Positions 1-7,080 of a stretch of 13,649 nt of DNA are shown here, one piece after another. Positions within the stretch are counted from its first letter, which is position 1, and every line of letters begins with the position of its first letter. The translations under genes and the position numbers were made by a program. The notes under the pieces were generated by a model. The model made no database searches and was not told the origin of the DNA. It was given only the letters and a program-made list of their open reading frames with translations. Source of the DNA: Stephanodiscus triporus (Eukaryota > Bacillariophyta > Thalassiosirophyceae > Thalassiosirales > Thalassiosiraceae); assembly GCA_036939755.1 (NCBI GenBank), contig JALLAZ010000596.1, positions 1-13,649 of the forward strand, read 5' to 3'.

Positions 1-251
1 ATCTTTTCTGTTTTGCTAATTACGATAGATTTAGTAGAAAGTCTTTCTCGTAAGGTGACATTTTCATTGCTTATGCAGCGTGTTCTACGGTATCGTATGA
101 TGTTTCCAGCGAGGACAACGACAACGGCGAGGACTCGCTCGAAGCTTCCAACGCTCATCAGAACCACGCGCATTAATATTATTATTACCATCGCCTCCGA
201 TTAATTATTGTCATCGCTCCAGCGCACCGCAGGACGCACTGCTCAAGACGA
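1..251. other. Left-edge spacer upstream of the F-box-like gene
   Basis: No gene can be called with confidence. In one + frame, positions 79-176 read as a short acidic, Asn/His-rich tail (S-E-D-N-D-N-G-E-D-S then A-H-Q-N-H-A-H) ending at TAA 174-176. It follows a pyrimidine-rich stretch ending TTATGCAG at 78, so it could be the last coding exon of a gene lying to the left. That is inference from composition and one acceptor-like site. The rest is presumably the promoter and 5' UTR of the gene starting at 252; no TATA box stands out. Confidence 0.3.
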
Positions 252-1208
252 ATGAATGGAATCATGAACGGCGCCCCAACAGAAAACGTCGTGGAGCGCT
301 TCGCCATCCGATCAGCGTCGAATGCCACTTGTGGCTCTGATGAGCGAAAGACATTTCTAGCAGAAGGGTCGGTATCCACTGCGTCGGATGGACTAGCCCG
401 CGCCGATTTTATTGCCCCCGAGGTCGTTCAGTTTCTAGGAGTCCGCAGCCTCGTCCGCTTTGGCGCTGCTTGCAAATATCACGCGTTGGTGGTATCGAAG
501 GAAGTCGAGCGTAGGAAGAAGTGCATTGCAGATATCGAGGACGAGGTGGTACGATTGATGTCGGCGACGACGCCCTTGGGAGTACCAACACGAACGTCAT
601 ACTCACGAGCAGCAGCAGCTTCGGCTTATGCCATGAGCTTGATTGACGACGAAGTTAACATTCTTCAGAAAAAAATGGGCATTAAATCGTATTACGATAT
701 CTGGTGCGACTGGGATCCTGACTATAGATGGAGAAATTCTGATGTTTTCCTTGAGGAAAGGAAAAGATTCGTGGACTATGACACTTTTTATCGAGAGCAT
801 ACTGTCGGACCTCTTCATGTTTTGCCTCGCTGCTTTTATTTCCCCCCTAGACGAGAGTTGAGCAGTCCGTCTCCAGACTCAATACAAAAAGCCTCTACGT
901 TGGCATGGCAGGTATGGGCAAACAATGAGGGCTGGGAAGATTTGTATTCGGACCCGGACTCGGACTCGGACTCGGATCCGGACCCGGAAAGCTACTATGA
1001 ATGTGTCAAATGCACGGCGCACGCCCTAGCGTGTGATGCTCACAATGGGATGATTGACGCCTTTCGAATTGCAGCGAGGTCGCTATTCTATAGCGAACCT
1101 ACTTCTAGGGCATGCCTCTGGTCCACCCTCATTTTGGCAGACAAATATGAATCGGAGACGCTTAGAATGGCGAGTTCAATGCATAGATGGATTCACAGAG
1201 CGTCATGA
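252..1208 (+). CDS. F-box-like protein, single exon, 318 aa
   Basis: The reading frame is intact from ATG 252 to TGA 1206-1208, with no splice signal needed. Residues about 51-90 resemble a short F-box: a hydrophobic helix around A-P-E-V-V-Q-F-L, then L-V-R-F-G-A-A-C-K-Y-H-A-L, with the usual spacing of Pro, Leu and Cys and a basic tail (E-V-E-R-R-K-K). F-box proteins normally present substrates to an SCF ubiquitin ligase through Skp1; that role is inferred here. Residues about 231-248 are an Asp-Pro/Asp-Ser repeat made by a GGACTC/GGACCC hexamer. The C-terminal 70 residues (Y-E-C-V-K-C, then helices with A-D-K-Y-E-S-E-T-L) match no domain I can name. An upstream in-frame ATG is not apparent; a second Met lies at residue 5. 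The gene converges on the phosphatase-like gene with 126 bp between stop codons. The coding frame is secure, the F-box call moderate. Confidence 0.6.
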   Translation: MNGIMNGAPTENVVERFAIRSASNATCGSDERKTFLAEGSVSTASDGLARADFIAPEVVQFLGVRSLVRFGAACKYHALVVSKEVERRKKCIADIEDEVVRLMSATTPLGVPTRTSYSRAAAASAYAMSLIDDEVNILQKKMGIKSYYDIWCDWDPDYRWRNSDVFLEERKRFVDYDTFYREHTVGPLHVLPRCFYFPPRRELSSPSPDSIQKASTLAWQVWANNEGWEDLYSDPDSDSDSDPDPESYYECVKCTAHALACDAHNGMIDAFRIAARSLFYSEPTSRACLWSTLILADKYESETLRMASSMHRWIHRAS

Positions 1209-1334
1209 ATGACGACACGTGGGGAACATTGTCAATCGTAAATTATGCTCTTCTTCCTCGCATCACAACTATACATTTATCATCTCTTGCATAAATGATT
1301 TTAAAGATAATTTATGGCGAGATACAATTGAAGC
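1209..1334. other. Convergent 3' spacer
   Basis: This is an AT-rich stretch between the stop codons of the F-box-like gene (+) and the phosphatase-like gene (-). It should hold both 3' UTRs and polyadenylation sites. An ATAAATGA/TTTAAAGATAA tract lies around 1290-1310. Nothing else is visible. Confidence 0.5.
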
Positions 1335-3402
1335 TCATTGAGATTCTAAATTGTCAGATTGTATTATTTCATATATGGAGCCCAACCACGCATCATCATA
1401 GTCCGCATCATATTGATTTATATCACTCCTTGCCGCCGCGTCGTCGTCATCATTCATCATGCCCGACGAGTTGTCGTCATCATTAATCATACCGTCTGGT
1501 ACCGACTTGAGATGTTCAATTGGGTCATACATTGAAACAGGAGCCTCGGTTACAATAGCTGATGCTGCAGATGATTGTGAAAATTGATCATCTATGTCTA
1601 TTTCAGTAGTGTTTCCCCGTTCGACTTTGTCGGCGTTGTCAACTGCTCCGAACACGCTTGAAACAACAACCGCAACGCCCACCAGGAGAGGATAAAGTAA
1701 ATTCTGGTACACATCTCCTTTCATTTCCATCGTATCTTCACCTTTTCTCAATATTTCCAATTCTTTTCGACGCGCCTCCTCCTCCTTCTTACCTTGCAGT
1801 TCTATCCTCTCCAGCTCTCTCTCCTCTTCGTATTTCAAGTCCTTTACGTTCCTAAGCACATCCGGATTCTCTCTAAGCTGCTTCAGTTCTATCCTCCCCC
1901 GTTCGAGTGCATCGAAATAGGTCGACGAGGGCTGCCGAGATGCTATAGCGTTAACGGTGTCAAAGGTAACGTCGCACCTAATCTCTCCAGGTCGGAATTG
2001 AAGTTCGTGAACCCTGTCTAGGGGGATACCTCCGATGAGGCAGCTTAAAAGTGCAGGACCGGTGCCATCGGGAAACACCAGAAGCACCTGGCGCAGGATA
2101 TCAGCGGGAGAATTCGCATTCGCGAACAGCGAAAACGATGAACGATGCATTCTCGAGGTCGTACAAGGGAGGGCAAAAGCGAAGACTCACGGTGTCGCCA
2201 GAGTATAGCGTCTCGAGCACGCTCATGAGATTCGTCAGCCTGACGACTTGGTCCGCCAATGTCTCGGCCGGTGTCCCGTCCTCGTTCGACGGGGGCTTAC
2301 CCCCCACCCCGTACGGCCCGGCCTCGTCCGCGTCGAGCGCCCAAACGGCCTCCTCCGTCGAATTCAACGCCGCGAAGTCCCAGCCTCCGATGGCCCTGGG
2401 GAGGGGAAGAATGCACCAAATCACACGCGGCTCAATTAACGCCGAATGCGCGAGGAAATTACGACTTTCTGAAAGACAATGCACGACGGTGGTGGCGATT
2501 CGACTAAGTTGTACTCCCCCGAGGATACGACGAACGACGATCTCACCTTGGGTCCATGTAGTTGAATTCCGGCACCAGGCGATCGCGTCCGATCCTCAAT
2601 TCCTCGCCGACGATGTCGGCCGAGTCCAAGGAGGCCGCCGCGAGGCTGTATCGCACGACCGTGGGGATGGACCTAGCCGTCGATTTGAGATATTCGCACG
2701 CCTCCCTGACTTGCTCCCTGCCGATGTCCGACAGAGCCGCCTCTCGGTTCGTCCTTCATATATACATGAATGATGGATGGGAGTAAGTATCCAGGGAGGA
2801 CAAAAACTACAAAAGGATGCGCATTGTTGATCCGAGGACGGAACTCACAAGAATAGCGGATTCGTCGACCAGACGTCGTCGACCTCCAACAAGCTCGAGC
2901 CGGACCTTAAGAGATGGTACGTGTTCGACAGAGGCGCCCTGCATGGGAATCTGATAAGTCCTCTGGCGTTGGCATTGGCGCCGCCGGCGCCCATCGACGT
3001 TAGGGTCATCGCGCAGCGCCCCAAGAACGATCTCCTATCACGACCATTGTCGTGCTTTGTTTGTTGCCTTCCCCCATCATCGCCAACGCCGTCGCTACGA
3101 GACGATCCGAGGGGAGATGGACGCGATGCGCCACCCATTCTAGCATCCCCCGATGGCGATGGCGGTGGCGATGGCCCGCACGACGACGACGACGACGACG
3201 ACGAATGATGACGCCGACTCGAGGAGACACGGTCGCGTTCCACGATGCGTCCGAATTGACGACGACGACGACGATCGCGCGGAGGACGATGTCGGGTGCG
3301 GGACCGCGCGACGGGAGAGAAGGACGACGTCGGTCGGACCACGAGTCGTGATTCGACGAGGAGCAACACGAGGAAGGACAAGCGTCGTAGCAACGATGTC
3401 AT
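1335..3402 (-). CDS. Plastid histidine-phosphatase-like pseudoenzyme, four exons, 572 aa
   Basis: Exons read 3402-2849, 2753-2547, 2395-2191 and 2087-1335. Introns have GTGAGT or GTGAGA donors and AG acceptors, and phases agree (2, 2, 0), giving 1719 nt. The fold resembles the phosphoglycerate-mutase/histidine-phosphatase family: Y-H-L-L-R-S-G at 162-168, L-S-D-I-G-R-E-Q after it, a helical insert, then T-V-L-L-V-F-P-D-G-T around 322-331. The catalytic Arg-His-Gly is R-S-G, and the second His-Gly is P-D-G, so classical phosphatase or mutase chemistry is unlikely. The N terminus has a signal peptide (hydrophobic 8-22) and S-S-F-S-P at 26-30, like a diatom plastid presequence. A long basic/Ser linker follows, then R-R-S-F-L-G (123-128) and A-N-A ending at 146, like a Tat thylakoid signal. 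A charged helix spans 408-439, a membrane helix 452-471, and the C-terminal tail is acidic. From memory, plants have a similar plastid protein with an altered RHG motif. The gene diverges from the PARP gene. Confidence 0.8.
2548..2846 (-). other. Splice junction details, introns 1 and 2 of the phosphatase-like gene
   Basis: Intron 1 is 2848-2754: the donor GTGAGT follows the second base of the Leu-185 codon and the acceptor is GAAG before GACGAACC. Intron 2 starts at 2546 (GTGAGATC after CCAAG) and ends at 2396 with the acceptor CCCCAG. A third intron, 2190-2088, has donor GTGAGTCT and acceptor CGCCAG. Each splice joins a split codon or codon boundary in frame and restores a continuous family-like sequence (N-P-L-F-L-T-N-R-E-A-A and M-D-P-R-A-I-G-G-W), which is the main support for the model. 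Confidence 0.8.
3180..3205. repeat. (GAC)n trinucleotide microsatellite in phosphatase-like exon 1
   Basis: About eight perfect CGA/GAC units on the + strand. On the coding - strand they are TCG codons giving a serine run (about residues 66-74) in the linker between the plastid presequence and the Tat-like signal. Length variation here would change only a disordered linker. Confidence 0.9.
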
Positions 3403-3624
3403 CCTCCTCCGTCAACTGTTCTCGCACCGGCACGTGGGGCGGGGAAGAAGTGAGTACGATAAACAACTAAAAGAGAGAGAGAGAGAGCCTCGGTAGTAGA
3501 GTAGGTTCCTCTCGACCTACGTAGAATGTACTAATTCCGTCATATATCTGACACTCGTTACCTACATTCTCCGAGAGTACAGATTAAGATAGGGACACGC
3601 GATGCATTCGCACCGCCGGACCCG
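3403..3624. promoter_or_regulatory. Divergent promoter between the phosphatase-like and PARP16-like genes
   Basis: The 222 bp lie between two start codons facing away from each other, so both promoters and 5' UTRs must fit here or overlap the genes. The stretch holds a 16-bp (AG)n tract at 3472-3487 and an AT-rich part around 3535-3600. No TATA box or known diatom element can be identified. An ATG at 3602 is followed by an in-frame TGA after eight codons, a minimal upstream ORF for the + strand gene if transcription starts above it. Confidence 0.4.
3472..3487. repeat. (AG)8 dinucleotide repeat
   Basis: A perfect AG tract of 16 bases inside the divergent promoter, near the middle of the spacer. 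Purine tracts of this kind are common in promoters; no function is shown. Confidence 0.85.
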
Positions 3625-5382
3625 ATGACGGCCTCCTCCTCCTCCCACGACGACGACGATGACGACGAGATCTCGACCGTGCTCCGTCACTTCCGGCCGA
3701 GGCCAGACTTCGACCGCGACTGGACGAAGTCCGGACCAGGGATCGTCGGGCAGCGGGGACGACGGGGGGGCCGTGGGGGCCGTCGCGATCATCGTCGCGG
3801 ATGTTATTCGAGCGTGCTTTACCTGGCCGAGCCGAGTCGTCGCTTGCGCCTCTCGTACGCGCACGTGCACGACCCTCGCCGGCGCGATCGCCCCGCCGTC
3901 CCGATCCTCGCGACGTTCGAGATCGACGTCGACCGCAGGTCCGTCGCGTGCGTTTCGTGCCGCGCGTCCCCCCCCGACATCGTGCCGGCGTCGGCGACGT
4001 CGGGGCTGAAATCGCACCTCGACGCGCGGTGCCTGGCCGTCGGCGGCGGCGGCGACGGCGTCGGCGACGACCGCGGCGCGTCGACGCTCTTCTCGATCGC
4101 GTCGCGATTGCTCCAGATTCTGAACGACGACTTCCCCGCGGAGGCGGGCGTCATCCTCGACGACTCCCCCCCCGCCGCCGCGCGCGACGGTCGTCGCGCC
4201 GACGACGGCGACGGCGAGGGCGACGATGATGCGGCCATCGTCATGCTCGACCTACAGACGTTCCTGATGAGGTGCGCCGCCGCCGGACGGGCCGGGTCGA
4301 GGGCGTGCACACCCGCGCCGGCGGCATTCGCGTCGAATGCGTCGACGGACGGGGGCGGACGCGACGAGCGCCTGGCGACGCGCGTGCTCGTCGCGTCGGA
4401 TCGGCTGTACGACTACCGGACTGCCGCGCGTGAGTCGAGACGACGAGGGGACTGTCCGACGACGATGACGACGACGACGACGACGGCATCGTCGGGGGGG
4501 GGGGGCGCGCAGTCCTCGGCCGAGGGAGACGAAGGCGACGCTCGGACGCTCCTGGCCTTCCTCCGATCGCTCCCGTGGATGGGGTGCGCCGGGCTGACAT
4601 GCAGCAACGACGACGACGACGACAATGACGACAACGACGACAACGACGACAACGACGACAACAACGATGGCGTCGACGCGTGCAGGCGCGGTCGGCGGTC
4701 ATCGGCGTCCGACCCTGTCGTCGGGCATCTGCGCCTCGATATCGGGGACGCGCTCGGAGATCCGATCCCCGCCTTTTCCCGTCTCGCGGCCGAGTTCGGG
4801 ACGGTCACGGCCTACCACGGCACGAAGGTCGAGAGGGCGTGGTCCATACTGAACCACGGTCTTCGGAACCTGTCGTACGACGGGACGTATGCGCAGAACG
4901 GCGCGATGCTGGGGGAGGGGGTGTACCTCACCTCGTCGAGGAGGGTGGCGCGGTACTTCGCACGGAGCGCGGCCCAACGACCGCCGAAATCGCTGTCGTG
5001 GGCGCTCCGGCACGTATCACTGCTATGTCTGCTGTCCGTCGCCGATGTCGACGTGTCCAGTCTCGATCCCCTGGACGACTACGACATCGCCTGCCTTCCA
5101 GTGTTCGAGGCGACGATAATAAAGCCGCCACCGTCGTTGTCGTCGAAGGATGGAGTAGTAGCACCCCGGACCAAGACCAATCCCGCCATTAACACGAATG
5201 AATATTGTCATACTCGACAGGATGGGAAGTATTACGTCTGCTCCCACGGCGAACTCATCCAAATAACGAGGCTGCATCTGACGATCGAGCTTACGAGGAA
5301 GTCGTCAATTTGGAGATTCTTGCCCCCCGTCCCACTGTCTCTGATCGTTCTTCTCCTGGCGATGAATTGGGCGATGCGATGA
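3625..5382 (+). CDS. PARP16-like mono-ADP-ribosyltransferase, tail-anchored, 585 aa
   Basis: The frame is open from ATG 3625 to TGA 5380-5382 with no intron needed. The PARP catalytic fold is at the C-terminal end: Y-H-G-T (His398) with S-I-L-N-H-G-L, then G-E-G-V-Y-L-T-S (Tyr434), a strand around C-L-P-V-F-E-A-T, and K-Y-Y-V-C-S-H-G-E-L at about 535-544. Aligned by eye with PARP1 and PARP16, the position of the polymerase Glu is Tyr536, giving an H-Y-Y triad, which predicts mono- rather than poly-ADP-ribosylation from NAD+. The last 20 residues (P-L-S-L-I-V-L-L-L-A-M-N-W) form a C-terminal membrane helix, as in human PARP16, an ER tail-anchored enzyme that modifies stress sensors. The N-terminal 390 residues are Asp-, Arg- and Thr-rich and largely disordered, about twice the length of PARP16; runs include an Asp/Asn repeat at 328-348. 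The G-A-M before G-E-G recalls PARP6/8, so the subfamily is less certain than the fold. Substrates are unknown. Confidence 0.8.
   Translation: MTASSSSHDDDDDDEISTVLRHFRPRPDFDRDWTKSGPGIVGQRGRRGGRGGRRDHRRGCYSSVLYLAEPSRRLRLSYAHVHDPRRRDRPAVPILATFEIDVDRRSVACVSCRASPPDIVPASATSGLKSHLDARCLAVGGGGDGVGDDRGASTLFSIASRLLQILNDDFPAEAGVILDDSPPAAARDGRRADDGDGEGDDDAAIVMLDLQTFLMRCAAAGRAGSRACTPAPAAFASNASTDGGGRDERLATRVLVASDRLYDYRTAARESRRRGDCPTTMTTTTTTASSGGGGAQSSAEGDEGDARTLLAFLRSLPWMGCAGLTCSNDDDDDNDDNDDNDDNDDNNDGVDACRRGRRSSASDPVVGHLRLDIGDALGDPIPAFSRLAAEFGTVTAYHGTKVERAWSILNHGLRNLSYDGTYAQNGAMLGEGVYLTSSRRVARYFARSAAQRPPKSLSWALRHVSLLCLLSVADVDVSSLDPLDDYDIACLPVFEATIIKPPPSLSSKDGVVAPRTKTNPAINTNEYCHTRQDGKYYVCSHGELIQITRLHLTIELTRKSSIWRFLPPVPLSLIVLLLAMNWAMR
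4606..4668 (+). repeat. GAC/AAC codon repeat, Asp/Asn tract in the PARP16-like gene
   Basis: A run of GAC codons passes into a nine-base GAC-GAC-AAC repeat, encoding an Asp/Asn tract at residues 328-348, just before the folded catalytic domain. It acts as an acidic linker between the disordered N-terminal half and the enzyme. A shorter ACG run near 4465-4490 gives a threonine tract in the same protein. Confidence 0.9.
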
Positions 5383-6942
5383 TGGGAATGAAAGAGAAAA
5401 AATCGACAGCGGAAGCGGAAATGTTGCCGTATCTGTCGTCGCACGGGACCCCACGCTGCCGATGAGACCGGACCATCTTCGGCTTGGGCCGTTCCTCGAC
5501 ACAGCCCTCTCCCCACCGAATTGCGACCACGGACGTGGAACGAAAAGCATACTTCTCGTCAAGGGCGATGTCATGCTCATGGGGTCGAAGATGTCAACAT
5601 TTGTTTACTCAGTTTCTTCTGACAGTCAATACTACCTTTGTCTTACGTTCTAGCTTTATGTCCGTAACATGATCTAGTATGTTTTACTTAATTTTTTTCA
5701 CTTTCATCTGGTGATGATGGCTTACCTAACCTCTGGGCCCATATTGTTGTCAGAAGTACTGGTGATGGTTTACTTAATCTCTGGACCCTTATATCAGATG
5801 GAGTACCCGCAAGCTGGGACACAATTATCGCCCCCACACACTCTACAATCAGCCAGGAGGGGCAAAGTATCAACACGAAGAGGGCCTGGTGATGATAGTG
5901 TAATGGATGGATCAAGTGAGTGCAAAATTCAAAATTCGCGTGCAATGGGTTCACAACAGGAAATGAGTACGTACTCTAAAGTCCAATAGTGTTAACAAAA
6001 AAAATCTAGCAATACTCCCCACCTGACACGATTTTTCTATCATTAGGTGCATAAGTAGGTTGGTTCTTGTATGGCGCCATCGACGACAATAAAGGGACAT
6101 GACTGTTGATGAGACATAGGGACCGATGGCGGCGACAAATGGCCGATGCCAGACATCTCCAATTATATCTCATTATGCTGTCCGTGCACTTATTCTCTTC
6201 GTCGATGATGATGGCAGCAAATATGCCCCCCGTGTCCCATCGTACAGCCAACACAGCTAAAAGGGGGGGTCATTGACGATCGCACCTCTCATCCACCCCG
6301 TCCCTCCCGCCGCCGCTAATCGTCACCTTGTACAGTGTTTGGAGTCTCTCCCCCATCCTTCCCCACCGCCGACTATGTCGTATTTATGTTGAACTCGAGA
6401 CGGTTCAGGGACCGCATCTCCCCCCATTCTCATCTCCAACATTACGACGATGATCAAATCAATATGGAGCCTCTCCGACGTTTCCACGGCCCTTTAAGTG
6501 CGACCACCGTCTACCATCAATAACCAAAGTGTGCGCAGTGATGGAATGATAGGCCGCTGGGCTGCCAGAAGATATGGTCGTCATCCCGAGCCCTGTAACC
6601 TTCCCGAATCTGTCGCGCGGCAATCACAAGCTTGAGGCAGGCAGGCGCATCTCTATCAATGCGCGCTCTGCGGCATCCCTCATCTTGGGCGGTGTGGCGA
6701 GGCAAGGCGCCGCAAGGGCACCGAGATCATTTGCTGGACCCAACATGGCTCTCAACCAGTGCGCCAGCGGATTGCGGCAGAAGCCGCGGATGACAATGAA
6801 AGCTGCGATCCCAAATTTATGGGGATGGCGATGAATTCCCCCCATTTCTATCGTCACATCGGACAGATTCAACCCCCGAGAGAAGAGGCACATGACACAT
6901 GACATACCTATCCAAAACCAAATTACGTAGTACCTACTCTCT
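5383..6942. other. 1.6-kb spacer between the PARP16-like and monooxygenase genes
   Basis: No convincing gene, tRNA or transposon is seen on either strand. The first 300 bp are the likely 3' UTR and flank of the PARP gene. Positions 5708-5805 hold a diverged direct duplication. Positions about 6570-6835 are GC-richer than the surroundings and carry overlapping short ORFs on both strands, the longest 121 codons on the - strand (6989-6624) with no recognisable domain; it could be a decayed gene or element. The right part should contain the promoter of the monooxygenase gene. Confidence 0.4.
5708..5805. repeat. Imperfect tandem duplication, units of 51 and 47 bp
   Basis: Unit 1 is 5708-5758 and unit 2 is 5759-5805. 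Both open CTGGTGATG, continue with CTTACCTAACCTCTGGGCCC versus TTACTTAATCTCTGGACCC, and end CAGAAGTA versus GATGGAGTA. A third partial copy (CCTGGTGATGATAG) lies near 5887-5900. Copies are diverged, so the duplication is old. It translates without stop on both strands, but no family is recognisable. Confidence 0.7.
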
Positions 6943-7053
6943 GTAAGGGACGGCCTCAACCCCAAATTTTCGCCAGAGACCGCTCTCACTAACCCCTCTG
7001 TTTGCTACAATTTCCTGTTTTGAAGAGCTTTCACTCCTCTCTCCGTTCCCTAG
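6943..7053 (+). other. Candidate 5' UTR intron of the monooxygenase gene
   Basis: A GTAAGG donor at 6943 and a strongly pyrimidine-rich acceptor ending CCGTTCCCTAG at 7053 bracket 111 bp, with a CTAAC branch-point-like sequence at 6989-6993. Splicing would leave 27 nt before ATG 7081. The frame before the donor has a TAG at 6928-6930, so the intron would be in the 5' UTR and would not extend the protein. Confidence 0.35.
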
Positions 7054-7080
7054 CGCTCTCTTCTTAAGGTGACGAGCATC

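Noticed and set aside
2051..2773. 240-codon ORF on the + strand
   Set aside because: It is antisense to exons 2-3 of the phosphatase-like gene, runs through well-supported introns of that gene, and its translation is Arg/Ser/Pro-rich without any domain.
3819..4702. Long - strand ORFs rich in Arg, Ser and Pro opposite the PARP16-like gene
   Set aside because: They arise from the GC-rich, GAC-repeat coding strand. Translations are low complexity, with no motif, and the + strand has a clear catalytic domain.
3801..5192. + strand ORFs of 142 and 170 codons in a second frame of the PARP16-like gene
   Set aside because: Arg-rich shadows of the GC-rich coding frame; they break up the PARP catalytic motifs.
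5205..5465. +1-frame ORF overlapping the end of the PARP16-like gene, considered as an alternative C terminus
   Set aside because: No splice pair is needed and the existing frame ends in a membrane helix typical of PARP16. The alternative has no hydrophobic segment.
5383..6942. Retrotransposon or DNA transposon in the large spacer
   Set aside because: No terminal repeats, target duplications, reverse transcriptase or transposase motif could be found on either strand.
7069..7080. GTG start for the monooxygenase four codons upstream
   Set aside because: GTG is not a usual eukaryotic start; ATG 7081 is twelve bases downstream and leaves the FAD motif intact.
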